Below, piece after piece: positions 15,978-24,383 of a stretch of DNA of 64,000 bases. The position numbers and the translations under genes were made by a program. The notes under the pieces were generated by a model. That model was given only the letters and a program-made list of their open reading frames with translations, was not told the DNA's origin and made no database searches. Origin of the DNA: UBA1275 sp002323515 (GTDB taxonomy: Bacteria; Bacteroidota; Rhodothermia; Balneolales; Balneolaceae). The stretch spans positions 1-64,000 of the forward strand of contig CAXGAH010000005.1 of NCBI GenBank assembly GCA_964007875.1, in the 5' to 3' direction. Numbering within the stretch: the first letter of the stretch is position 1; each line of letters opens with the position of its first letter.

Positions 15978-18110
15978 ATGGCAACACAAAATATTACCCG
16001 CCAAACACTAAGCAATATTTTCTTACAAAAGGATGTACTTATCTCATCAGGAGTAATTTCAATACTTCTGATAATGATACTTCCAGTTCCTACTATTGTA
16101 ATGGATTTTTTACTCGCCGTAAATATTTCACTTTCACTAATTGTTATATTAGTCGCTTTTTATACACTTAAACCATTACAATTTGCTGTATTTCCAGGAA
16201 TGCTACTCATATTGACCTTATTTCGTCTTGCTTTAAATGTGAGTACAACTCGACTAATTTTGAGTGAAGGTGACGCAGGGTCAATTATTGAAACATTTGG
16301 TGGTTTTATTGTCCAAGGCAACTATGTAATAGGTATAATTATTTTTACTGTATTAGTAATTATTAATTTTATTGTAATTACAAAAGGTGCATCAAGGATT
16401 GCTGAAGTTGGCGCTAGATTTACACTAGATGCTATGCCTGGTAAACAAATGTCTATAGATGCTGATTTAACTGCTGGACTTATTACAGATGAAGAAGCCA
16501 AAAAAAGAAGAGAAGAAATATCCAGTGAAGCAGATTTTTATGGAGCTATGGATGGTGCTAGTAAATTTGTACGGGGAGATGTAATTGCAGGGCTTTTAAT
16601 CACTGTTATAAATATAGTGGGTGGATTGATAATTGGAACAGCTCAAAATGGTCTTAGTATAGCTGATGCAGCTTCTCAGTATACATTACTTACTGTGGGT
16701 GATGGCTTAGTATCCCAAATACCTGCACTATTGATTTCTACTGCATCTGGTATAATAGTCTCACGAGTAGCATCTGAGGGTAATTTAAGTAATGATCTTT
16801 CAGAGCAATTGCTTGGAAATCCTAAAACTGTAACAATTGCAAGTTTCTTTATATTCTTAGTAGGGCTTATTCCTGGTCTACCCTTTTTACCATTTACTTT
16901 AATTGCAGGTGCCATGTTATATCAGGCATATAAAAGATATAATAGTGACGAGGATGCTAAAACAGTAGAAGAAGAAGCAAAATTACTTTCTCAAGTAAAT
17001 GCTCAAGAGGATGATAAACCTGAGAATTACCTTTTAGCAGAAACTCTTGAGTTGGAAATAGGATACAGCTTAATACCACTAGTAGAAAAACAACAAGGTG
17101 GTGATTTATTGGACAGAATGAAATCTATAAGAAAACAATTAGCCAATGAACTTGGTATCGTAATTCCTTCTATTAGAATACGAGATAATGTTCAATTAAA
17201 TGCTAACGCATACAGTATAAAAATGCGGGGAATAGTACAAGCTCAAGGTGAAATATTACCGGGATATCATTTAGTTCTATTGCCTGCGAATATTAAACCA
17301 GATATTCAAGGAATACCTACAAAAGACCCTGCATTTGGAATGGATGCAATGTGGGTTAGTACGAAAAATAAATATCAAGCTGAAAAATATGGCTTAACTA
17401 TTATAGAAAGTGGCGCTGTTTTAACCACCCATTTAATGGAACTTTTAAAGAAAAATGCGTTTAAACTGGTGGATAGACAAATGGTTCAAAAACTTGTTGA
17501 CAAAGCGAAAGAACAGGCCCCAGCTGTTGTAGAGGAGTTAATACCAGACGGGCTGAAAATAGGCGCAATTCAAAAAGTTCTGAAAAGATTACTAAAAGAA
17601 GGTGTACCTATTCGTGACTTGGTTACTATACTAGAAACTCTTGCAGATTACTGTCATCAAACAAAGAATACTGATGTTCTAAATGAATATTGTAGAGCTG
17701 CATTAGCTGATACAATAACAAAACAGTTTACTAATGATAATGATGAAATCGAAGTATTAATGCTAGACTCTTCACTAGAGTCACATTTACTTAGCCAGGC
17801 TCAATTAGGTAAGTTAGATAGCTCTACTCTAAGTATGACGCCAATAAATATTGAAAATATTTACGAAAGTGCATCCTTAGGATTCAGTAAAATGATCCAA
17901 TCAGGGTTAAAACCCATACTACTAACCTCTCCTATACTTAGATTTACTATCTATGAATTTTTCGCACCAATACTTCCAGAAATTGTGGTATTATCTTATA
18001 ATGATATAACACCAAGAGTTCAATTTAAAACTATTGATAGAATTAAAATTGAACTCACAAGTGAAGCGAATAAAAAATCTAATTCTAATTTTACTAATGC
18101 TTTTGCGTAA
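15978..18110 (+). CDS. flhA: Flagellar export gate protein FlhA
   Basis: Largest export-gate protein, forming the cytoplasmic ring that docks chaperone-substrate complexes. The 710-aa length is normal. The N-terminal half has about eight membrane segments and the conserved FHIPEP-type region, seen in TKGASRIAEVGARFTLDAMP and GKQMSIDADLTAGLITDEEA. The C-terminal half (about 350-710) is the cytosolic docking domain, with ALADTITKQFT near its end. It is 4 bases after flhB and 55 before flhF. Confidence 0.97.
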   Translation: MATQNITRQTLSNIFLQKDVLISSGVISILLIMILPVPTIVMDFLLAVNISLSLIVILVAFYTLKPLQFAVFPGMLLILTLFRLALNVSTTRLILSEGDAGSIIETFGGFIVQGNYVIGIIIFTVLVIINFIVITKGASRIAEVGARFTLDAMPGKQMSIDADLTAGLITDEEAKKRREEISSEADFYGAMDGASKFVRGDVIAGLLITVINIVGGLIIGTAQNGLSIADAASQYTLLTVGDGLVSQIPALLISTASGIIVSRVASEGNLSNDLSEQLLGNPKTVTIASFFIFLVGLIPGLPFLPFTLIAGAMLYQAYKRYNSDEDAKTVEEEAKLLSQVNAQEDDKPENYLLAETLELEIGYSLIPLVEKQQGGDLLDRMKSIRKQLANELGIVIPSIRIRDNVQLNANAYSIKMRGIVQAQGEILPGYHLVLLPANIKPDIQGIPTKDPAFGMDAMWVSTKNKYQAEKYGLTIIESGAVLTTHLMELLKKNAFKLVDRQMVQKLVDKAKEQAPAVVEELIPDGLKIGAIQKVLKRLLKEGVPIRDLVTILETLADYCHQTKNTDVLNEYCRAALADTITKQFTNDNDEIEVLMLDSSLESHLLSQAQLGKLDSSTLSMTPINIENIYESASLGFSKMIQSGLKPILLTSPILRFTIYEFFAPILPEIVVLSYNDITPRVQFKTIDRIKIELTSEANKKSNSNFTNAFA

Positions 18111-18165
18111 ACATTATTCATCAATATTGTTACACAACAAGTTTCTTCTCTAATAATTCCTATCA

Positions 18166-19380
18166 ATGGATATTATCCACTATTACGGTCAAACCCGAAA
18201 AGAAGCTGTTAATAAAGCCATATCAGAATATGGTAAGGATATCTATATTCTCAACGAAGCACCTAAGAATCTGGCGAATGGATTAGTTGGTATTTCAATC
18301 ATTCCAAATGAAGATGCACTGGATGATGCCTATCCAGAAATCGATAAAACTAATACTACCGATTCTAAATCGTCATTAAGTACACTTAGAAAATTAGCAC
18401 TAAACTACGAGGTTGAATACAGTAATCGATCAAAAAGACATAATAGAAGATTAAAAAGTGATAATGAACAAGCATCTTCAAATTTTCAATTTGCAGAAAC
18501 AGGCGATGAACAAATAAATGAACAAAACATAATCGGAAGGCTCGAAGCAATTGAAAATGCATTAAAAAGATTAAATCATTCAAAAAACCTAGATTTTTAT
18601 AATCACCCCATTTTTCTTCAATTATTAAAAGCTGGAATTACTGTAAATAATGTTAGTGAATGGTTTCTTCGAATAATGAATACTGGCATAGATCCATTTG
18701 AAAATCCTGAAAAATTTAATGAGCAAATATCCAATTATATCGCACATATAGTTGGAAAAGATTCAGCAGAATTTATAAGATCACGAAGTATTTATTTTGG
18801 AGGTACTACATCTAATAAAAGAGCTCTAATTAGTGATTTAATTCAATCAATTAAAATTAAATCTCCTACTTCAACTATTGGAGTTATTATTCTAGATCCA
18901 GATGATAACTATCAAAGAGGAATTGAACTTGAATTCTACTGTAATAAATATTCAATTCAATCGGCAATAATAAATACCTTTAGAGTATTTCAAGAGTCTC
19001 TTCACTCTTGGCGTCATTTTGATTATATCCTTATAGATACTCCAGATATTTATGCACATAATGGAAACACAGAATTGACCTGTGATACCATACAAAATTG
19101 GTTAATTAAGGTTGATGACGTAGTTGAAAATATTTGGGTTCAAAATTCTGCAATATGTAATGATGATCAAAGCCGTGTGGAATGGATTAATGAACATATT
19201 AGAGCGACACAAATTGTTTTCTCACATTTCGATCAAATTGATAGGTTAGGCAGCTTACTTTCCTTTTTAAACGGATTAAATGCGAATTGTAAGCTATTGC
19301 ATATTGATAATGTCTCAAATGAAAAAATTAAATTGTTTGAACCAAAATGGTTCATTGGTAAATTACTAGGTCAACTATAA
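18166..19380 (+). CDS. flhF: FlhF-like protein with degenerate GTPase motifs
   Basis: FlhF is an SRP-type GTPase that sets flagellar position. This 404-aa protein is in the right place, between flhA and flhG, and keeps the family N-terminus, with IIHYYGQTRKEAVNKAISEY and GKDIYILNEAP. The NG-domain motifs are lost. The P-loop, normally GPTGVGKTT, reads GGTTSNKRA (about 209-220), with the Lys-Thr pair gone. The DTAG segment is DTPD (DYILIDTPDIY, about 285), and TKLDE is reduced to SHFDQ (about 351). The fold seems kept, but GTP binding and hydrolysis are doubtful. The stop is 2 bases before flhG. It could act as a scaffold instead of a GTPase. Confidence 0.75.
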   Translation: MDIIHYYGQTRKEAVNKAISEYGKDIYILNEAPKNLANGLVGISIIPNEDALDDAYPEIDKTNTTDSKSSLSTLRKLALNYEVEYSNRSKRHNRRLKSDNEQASSNFQFAETGDEQINEQNIIGRLEAIENALKRLNHSKNLDFYNHPIFLQLLKAGITVNNVSEWFLRIMNTGIDPFENPEKFNEQISNYIAHIVGKDSAEFIRSRSIYFGGTTSNKRALISDLIQSIKIKSPTSTIGVIILDPDDNYQRGIELEFYCNKYSIQSAIINTFRVFQESLHSWRHFDYILIDTPDIYAHNGNTELTCDTIQNWLIKVDDVVENIWVQNSAICNDDQSRVEWINEHIRATQIVFSHFDQIDRLGSLLSFLNGLNANCKLLHIDNVSNEKIKLFEPKWFIGKLLGQL

Positions 19381-19382
19381 AC

Positions 19383-20132
19383 ATGAAAGAAGGTATAATT
19401 ACTAGCTTTTTAAGTGGCAAAGGAGGTGTGGGTAAAAGTTTTATCACAACGAATATTGCCATCCAGCTTACAAAGAAAGGTTATAAAACCGCTGTAATTG
19501 ACTGTGACCTTGGTTTTTCAAACTTATCTACACTAATTAATAGAAAAGTAAATTTCACTGTAATTGATTGGATTAATCAACAAGCTTCTTTGAATGATAT
19601 TTGTGATAAAGCACCACAATTTACATTACTAACAGTGAGTAACAATTTTGAACACAATACTGTTAATAATGAGATATTATTTAATGCATTAGATCAAGTA
19701 ATCAAATATCTCAAGAAAAATTACGATTTTGTGTTGATTGATTCACCTGCTGGATCACCACCTATTGCTTTTTGGATACTTGATGTTTCAGATTATTCTA
19801 ATTTAGTTCTTATTGATGAACCCACTTCAATATCTGACGTATATAGACTTTGTAAATATGTTTTCAATGTAACAGATGATTATAAATTTAAAGCTATAAT
19901 AAACCAATCAGAAAACGAAGAAGACGGTTTAGAGACTTATTCTAAGTTTAAACATCTAATTAAAAACTTTCTAAAGAAAGATATTCCATATTTTGGGCAA
20001 GTTGTTAAGAAAAATATTATCGCAGAATTAATAAAAAGTAACCAATGTATACGAATAACTAACGTTGACAATGATATTCGAACGCAATTTGATATATTAA
20101 GTAACCAAATCATTAAACTTAATAAAGACTAG
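19383..20132 (+). CDS. flhG: Flagellar number regulator FlhG (FleN/YlxH, MinD-like ATPase)
   Basis: MinD-family ATPase that usually works with FlhF to limit the number of flagella. The 249-aa protein has a complete deviant Walker A (SGKGGVGKS, with the signature lysine), the Walker A' strand AVIDCDLGFSNLSTLINR and a Walker B-like FVLIDSPAGSPP. Unlike its partner upstream, it looks catalytically intact. The start is 2 bases after flhF, so they are co-translated. Typical FlhG proteins begin with a FlhF-binding DQA(x)LR peptide, and I do not see that here. Confidence 0.92.
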   Translation: MKEGIITSFLSGKGGVGKSFITTNIAIQLTKKGYKTAVIDCDLGFSNLSTLINRKVNFTVIDWINQQASLNDICDKAPQFTLLTVSNNFEHNTVNNEILFNALDQVIKYLKKNYDFVLIDSPAGSPPIAFWILDVSDYSNLVLIDEPTSISDVYRLCKYVFNVTDDYKFKAIINQSENEEDGLETYSKFKHLIKNFLKKDIPYFGQVVKKNIIAELIKSNQCIRITNVDNDIRTQFDILSNQIIKLNKD

Positions 20133-20161
20133 TACCCCGATAATAACGCTATAGAGAAAAA

Positions 20162-20344
20162 ATGATATTAACTATAATACTAATTATTACTTTAGTCACT
20201 TTCGCATTATTGCTCCTAGCTGGTCTAAGTATATCAATGGCACTGTATAGAAGTATATTTACATTTATGGTTCTTTTTGCAGTGTTTTATTTTTCTATGT
20301 ATTTGATTAAAGTAATTAGACAAAATGATAACATTGAAAAATAA
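20162..20344 (+). CDS. Small two-helix membrane protein in the flhG-fliA gap
   Basis: Sixty residues with two hydrophobic helices (about 2-24 and 31-50) and a short polar tail (RQNDNIEK). It lies 29 bases after flhG on the same strand and 90 bases before fliA. I know no family for it. The conserved context within an operon makes it credible, though so small a membrane ORF in AT-rich DNA could be chance. Confidence 0.5.
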   Translation: MILTIILIITLVTFALLLLAGLSISMALYRSIFTFMVLFAVFYFSMYLIKVIRQNDNIEK

Positions 20345-20365
20345 ATTTCATATTGTGATGTTGCT

Positions 20366-20415
20366 AACTAAGTTTATTTAATAAATAAACATTATTTTAC
20401 ACATGAAACTTAGTT
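20366..20415. repeat. Nested inverted repeats upstream of fliA
   Basis: AACTAAGTTT (20366-20375) and AAACTTAGTT (20406-20415) are perfect 10-base inverted repeats. Between and overlapping them, GTTTATTTA-A-TAAATAAAC (20372-20390) forms a second palindrome. The two structures share GTTT and so could be alternatives. The pair ends 20 bases before the fliA ATG at 20435. Confidence 0.6.
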
Positions 20416-20434
20416 TAGAAATACATTTTTAACA

Positions 20435-21187
20435 ATGATAGAAGAAAAGAACTTAGAAGAACTTACAAAACTTTACTGCGAAGAAAAAAAACCAAGTTTA
20501 CGAGATCTAATAATAAGTAAATCTCTTCCATTAGTTAGAAGTATTATAGGTAAAATAAACAAACCCAATACCTTACATACTCAATTTGAAGATCTTGAAA
20601 ATTCAGCTATAGTTGGTTTAATCCAAGCTTTAGATAGTTTTGACTGCCAAAAAAATGTACAATTTAGTACGTATGCTTATTACAGAATTAAAGGTAGCAT
20701 AATTGATTATTTAAGAAGTGTAGATCAGTTACCACGAAAACACAGAGTTGATTATGGTAGAATTCAAGAAGCTATATCAATACTTAGTCAAGAATTAGGC
20801 AGAGAGCCTACTGATAGTGAATTATCAGAAAGGCTTCAAATGGGTATCGATGATTATAACGACTTGATGGCCAATGTTCATCAAAGACATGTCCTATCAT
20901 TAGATAATTTTGATAATGATGATGATTCTTTTAATCCCTATCAAACTTTAGAAGATGTATCCAATCAAAGACCAGATGAAGAAATAGAATCTAGAGAGAA
21001 AACAGATCAAATCTTAAGTAAGATTAATAAACTCAAAAACAGAGACCGATTAATTTTGATGTTATATTATTATGAAAATATGACAATGACAGAAATTGGT
21101 TTGCTATTAGATATATCAGAAGCCAGGATTTCTCAAATTATAGGTAAGTTATTAATACAGCTAAAAGCTGACTTAAGCTTAAACTAA
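20435..21187 (+). CDS. fliA: RNA polymerase sigma-28 factor FliA
   Basis: Sigma factor for late flagellar genes. The 250-aa protein has region 2 with TYAYYRIKGSIIDYLRSVDQ then LPRKHR, region 3 from about 115, and region 4 with a helix-turn-helix (NMTMTEIGLLLDISEARISQ). These are FliA patterns rather than other sigma-70 groups. At least four near-consensus sigma-28 promoters in this window (flagellin, fliS, FliT-like, and the gene just after fliA) give it clear targets. It is the last gene of the flhB operon, or has its own promoter in the inverted-repeat region ahead of it. Confidence 0.96.
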   Translation: MIEEKNLEELTKLYCEEKKPSLRDLIISKSLPLVRSIIGKINKPNTLHTQFEDLENSAIVGLIQALDSFDCQKNVQFSTYAYYRIKGSIIDYLRSVDQLPRKHRVDYGRIQEAISILSQELGREPTDSELSERLQMGIDDYNDLMANVHQRHVLSLDNFDNDDDSFNPYQTLEDVSNQRPDEEIESREKTDQILSKINKLKNRDRLILMLYYYENMTMTEIGLLLDISEARISQIIGKLLIQLKADLSLN

Positions 21188-21198
21188 AACAGAATCTT

Positions 21199-21225
21199 TA
21201 AAGTTTTTTTGAAATTTGCCGATAA
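21199..21225 (+). promoter_or_regulatory. Perfect sigma-28 (FliA) promoter downstream of fliA
   Basis: TAAAGTTT, 11 bases, GCCGATAA: an exact match to the FliA consensus in both elements and spacing. Transcription would begin near 21232, about 10 bases before the ATG of the unknown 101-aa gene at 21243. It is the best sigma-28 site in the window. Confidence 0.9.
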
Positions 21226-21242
21226 GTTAAGAAATTGTACTT

Positions 21243-21548
21243 ATGCGTTTAAAAAAACTGTCAAAATATTCTTATCTAAGCTTCATAGATCGATTCAGAC
21301 AAGATATCGATGAAACTAATCCTGTATCACGAGTCGAACCAACAAAAAATAATACCAATGATGAAAATAATGAAGCCAACAAGCAGTATAAATCAAGAGA
21401 AATTTTACTAAATATGAATTCATCGAGAAAAGAAGAATATGACAGTGCCCGGAAAAAATTCTCGTTGGAAAAAGAATCAGAGCAGAAGCAAGTTAGTCAT
21501 CTAAAAAGCGATTCGAACATTGGTAGAAATATCGATTTTACTATTTAA
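21243..21548 (+). CDS. Unknown 101-aa protein under a consensus sigma-28 promoter
   Basis: A very polar, probably disordered protein rich in Lys, Glu, Asn and Ser, with a predicted helix (KEEYDSARKKFSLEKESE) and a basic, slightly hydrophobic N-terminus (MRLKKLSKYSYLSFIDRFRQ). I recognise no family. The exact sigma-28 promoter immediately upstream and position next to fliA mark it as a late flagellar gene. Possible roles are an anti-sigma factor (FlgM is small, disordered and often sigma-28-controlled), an export chaperone or a filament accessory protein. No FlgM signature is visible, so no function is assigned. It converges with fliR, leaving a 10-base gap. Confidence 0.65.
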   Translation: MRLKKLSKYSYLSFIDRFRQDIDETNPVSRVEPTKNNTNDENNEANKQYKSREILLNMNSSRKEEYDSARKKFSLEKESEQKQVSHLKSDSNIGRNIDFTI

Positions 21549-21558
21549 AAATAGTCCT

Positions 21559-22335
21559 TTACCTGCTAATTACTTCTATCATTTCCTTTAAATATTCCGG
21601 AATTCGAGCGAATATTATCTCGTAAATAGTCGGTAAGTATGGTATCAATAAGATTAAAAGAATTAGACCAACCCCAAATTTTATTGGCAGTGAAATGAAC
21701 AATAGATTCACTTGAGGCATTATTCTAGCAAAAATAGCAAGTGAGACATCTATAAGAAGAATCACTAAAATAAATGGTATAGTTATTTGTAATCCTATTA
21801 AAAATAAAAATGTTGCTATTTCTAATAGGTAAGGACCTATGTAGTAAACATTACCCGTCCCAAGCGGCACTATCTCAAAGCTTTTAATAAGTCCGTTTAG
21901 TAGTATTTTTTCCCCACCTATTCCTAGAAATATTAATACTCCTAACGTAGTGAGTAAATTACTAAGTACACTATTTTGTTGCTGAGTCGAGGCGTCAACC
22001 ATATTTGCAAAACTAAGGGAAGTCTGATAACTAATAAGTGACCCCGCTAAGTCTAAACCCGCAAATGTGATCTGTCCAGTAACACCTAGTGCTACACCTA
22101 TTAATATTTCCCTAATTATTATTGTAGATATCTCCAGTATTGACAATTCCAGAGTTGGATTAAAACCTTGTAATACTAGTATATTTAATATTAAAAAAGA
22201 GAATATAATAGCTGCATATAGTTTTATTTGATTTGGTATTGAATTGCCATTAAAGAAAGGTGCTGATAAAAAGAATCCCGTGACTCTTAGAAAGATAAAA
22301 AACGCTGATAATATTATGTTTAAACTAAGAGACAA
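21559..22335 (-). CDS. fliR: Flagellar export gate protein FliR
   Basis: Inner-membrane subunit of the export gate core with FliP and FliQ. The 258-aa protein is strongly hydrophobic with about six helices. It carries family signatures such as FLSAPFFNGNSIPNQIKLYA, REILIGVALGVTGQITFAGL and SFANMVDASTQQQNSVLSNL. It is the last gene of the motA-motB-fliL-R operon, 26 bases after fliQ. Length and layout are normal. Confidence 0.95.
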   Translation of the reverse strand: MSLSLNIILSAFFIFLRVTGFFLSAPFFNGNSIPNQIKLYAAIIFSFLILNILVLQGFNPTLELSILEISTIIIREILIGVALGVTGQITFAGLDLAGSLISYQTSLSFANMVDASTQQQNSVLSNLLTTLGVLIFLGIGGEKILLNGLIKSFEIVPLGTGNVYYIGPYLLEIATFLFLIGLQITIPFILVILLIDVSLAIFARIMPQVNLLFISLPIKFGVGLILLILLIPYLPTIYEIIFARIPEYLKEMIEVISR

Positions 22336-22361
22336 AGATTATATTTGCTAGCAATAGCACA

Positions 22362-22625
22362 CTAAAGATTTGCTATAGCGTTAAAGATGTTAATCATAAA
22401 ATCAACCATAAATTGCAGCATGAATGAAAAGCTAAAAAATAATACTACTACAACTGCTGCCATTTTGGGTATATAACTTAAAGTCATTTCTTGAATTGAT
22501 GTAGCAGCTTGAAATACTGCCACCATAAGACCTAAAACTAATGCGGCTAGCATTGCTGGGGATGTCAATATAACAACCGCTTGAAGCATTTCTTGTACCC
22601 AGTAAAGCGAAGTTTCAATATTCAT
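22362..22625 (-). CDS. fliQ: Flagellar export gate protein FliQ
   Basis: Small export-gate subunit of 87 aa with two membrane helices, as in all FliQ proteins. Characteristic positions include the first-helix region EMLQAVVILTSPAMLAALVL and the conserved GLMVAVFQAATSIQEMTLSY followed by IPK. It is 6 bases from fliP and 26 from fliR, the conserved fliPQR order. Confidence 0.95.
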   Translation of the reverse strand: MNIETSLYWVQEMLQAVVILTSPAMLAALVLGLMVAVFQAATSIQEMTLSYIPKMAAVVVVLFFSFSFMLQFMVDFMINIFNAIANL

Positions 22626-22631
22626 AATCTG

Positions 22632-23456
22632 CTAGTTAAAACTCTCTATTAATGATTGTACCAATAGAAACCAACCATCTACCAGTACAAATACTAGTAT
22701 TTTGAATGGTAGTGAAACCATAACTGGCGGCAAAAACATAATTCCTACGGATAGTAATATTGATGCAACTACTAAATCGATTATCATAAATGGTAGATAA
22801 ATCATAAATCCTATTTGGAAAGCAACGGTAAGTTCACTTAATGTATATGCTGGTACTACAACAAAAACTGGTAGTTCATTGATAGCATCTACACTAGATA
22901 TACCCGCCATATCCATGAAGTATAATAAATTATCCTCATCTGTTTGCTTAATCATAAATTCTTTGATTGGGACTGAAGCTGCAGCTAATGCTTCAATTTG
23001 ATTCATTTCTTCTTGGACATATGGTTGATAAGCCTCTTCATTTATTTTATCAATTGTTGGCTTCATTATGAAAATAGTAAGAAACAAAGCCAGACCAATT
23101 AATACTTGGTTAGGCGGGGATTGCTGAGTTCCAAGCCCCATTCTTAAAAAGAAAAAAACGATCACTATCCTAGTAAAGCTAGTCATCATTGTAATTATTG
23201 CCGTACCAAAAGATAATATGGTAATCAGTAATAAAGCTTGGATTGCAAGAGCTAGTTCATCTTCATCTGAATCATCTTGATTTCCAATTTGTATACCAAT
23301 TGGGGGTATTTGGGCAAAGATGGGTGTTTGAAATTGAACTAGAGTCTGCGAAAAATTCATACCCAGTAAGGGCTCATCAAAACCATAAGTGGTTGATGGG
23401 CTAGTAAAAAAAAATACTAGAATTAGATAAGGGATTTTAAATGAATTTAATTTCAT
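22632..23456 (-). CDS. fliP: Flagellar export gate protein FliP
   Basis: Core export-gate protein. The 274-aa precursor starts with a cleavable signal peptide (IPYLILVFFFTSPSTTYG), as FliP does in many bacteria. Several membrane helices follow, with TAIITMMTSFTRIVIVFFFL, RMGLGTQQSPPNQVLIGLAL and the late signature MIIDLVVASILLSVGIMFLP plus PVMVSLPFKILVFVLVDGW. Length is slightly above the usual 245. It lies 39 bases after fliO and 6 before fliQ. Confidence 0.96.
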   Translation of the reverse strand: MKLNSFKIPYLILVFFFTSPSTTYGFDEPLLGMNFSQTLVQFQTPIFAQIPPIGIQIGNQDDSDEDELALAIQALLLITILSFGTAIITMMTSFTRIVIVFFFLRMGLGTQQSPPNQVLIGLALFLTIFIMKPTIDKINEEAYQPYVQEEMNQIEALAAASVPIKEFMIKQTDEDNLLYFMDMAGISSVDAINELPVFVVVPAYTLSELTVAFQIGFMIYLPFMIIDLVVASILLSVGIMFLPPVMVSLPFKILVFVLVDGWFLLVQSLIESFN

Positions 23457-23495
23457 CGATTAATTTTATAAATAAGCGATTTATGACAGAAACTA

Positions 23496-23939
23496 TTATT
23501 CAAAACTCACAGTTTTATCTTTGCTTAGCCACTCACTTTTTTGGAACTTACCTAACATACTCATATTGGATTGACTCGCTGAAAGAATCCAAACTTCATT
23601 GTTGACTTCCATAACTATAATTCTAGAATTCTCATCAACGTCTAGTCTCTCTATAATCTTCATATTTTCGGATGAAACCTCATCAGAAATCAGCGATGTT
23701 TTCTTTAAAGATAGCCAGTAGACATACACCAATGAACTTACTAAACCAATAAACGTTATGTATACTCCAAGGTTTGATCGTGTTTCTTCGGAATCACCAC
23801 TTGTCCCGACATTACTATCCATGCTTAATACTAATAGCAACCAGATTACCATGACTCCAATACCAAAAAATGAGATATACCTCAAATATTTTCCAGATTT
23901 GATTGTAGATTTGAGAGTATTAGGTTGGATATTACTCAT
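23496..23939 (-). CDS. fliO: FliO-like flagellar biosynthesis protein
   Basis: A 147-aa protein with two hydrophobic segments (about 22-40 and 58-76) and a soluble C-terminal part whose VDENSRIIVMEVNNEVWILS region resembles the FliO domain. FliO supports FliP assembly in the gate. FliO proteins usually have one membrane helix and vary greatly in sequence; the position between fliN and fliP is the main support. The start overlaps the fliN stop by one base. It could be an unrelated membrane protein that has taken this place, but this is less likely. Confidence 0.72.
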   Translation of the reverse strand: MSNIQPNTLKSTIKSGKYLRYISFFGIGVMVIWLLLVLSMDSNVGTSGDSEETRSNLGVYITFIGLVSSLVYVYWLSLKKTSLISDEVSSENMKIIERLDVDENSRIIVMEVNNEVWILSASQSNMSMLGKFQKSEWLSKDKTVSFE

Positions 23940-24379
23940 TAATGATTTTTCAGTTTAGTAGAAATTAGTTTAGAGATTCTAACCCCAAAATGTTCACCTA
24001 TAACCACAACTTCTCCCATAGCAATATTTAGTCCATTCACCAATACATTAATTTGTTCGCCTGCCAAATTTTCTAGTTCTACTACTGATCCCTTGGATAA
24101 GTTTAATACATCACCTAGTGGCATCGTGATACGGCCCAATTCTACTGATACCTCAACATTAACATCCTTGAGCATATCAAGATTATTTGATGAATCAATA
24201 TTTGTTTTTTCTACATCATCAAATTCATGGAATTCAACTTTTTCAGCTTTAGTATCCTCTTCTGAAATTACATTTTCATCTTCTTTAGGTACCTGATCTG
24301 CAGATTCATCTATTGTTGATTCTGTTTGAGACTCAGTATCTCCAAGTACATTTTCATCTTCAAGTTCTTCTTCATTCAT
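23939..24379 (-). CDS. fliN: Flagellar motor switch protein FliN
   Basis: C-ring protein of the motor switch. The C-terminal domain (about 70-146) is clear FliN: VNVEVSVELGRITMPLGDVL, then SVVELENLAGEQINVLVNGL and GEVVVIGEHFGVRISKL. The N-terminal 65 residues are an acidic, low-complexity tail rich in Glu, Asp and Ser, longer than in enteric FliN. The gene overlaps fliO by one base and follows fliM after 4 bases. Confidence 0.95.
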   Translation of the reverse strand: MNEEELEDENVLGDTESQTESTIDESADQVPKEDENVISEEDTKAEKVEFHEFDDVEKTNIDSSNNLDMLKDVNVEVSVELGRITMPLGDVLNLSKGSVVELENLAGEQINVLVNGLNIAMGEVVVIGEHFGVRISKLISTKLKNH

Positions 24380-24383
24380 AATA

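Noticed and set aside
20114..20143. CCCGATAA preceded by TAAACTTA or TAAAGACT, a possible sigma-28 site before the small membrane ORF
   Set aside because: The -10 is good but neither -35 has the right spacing (5 or 14 bases instead of 11).
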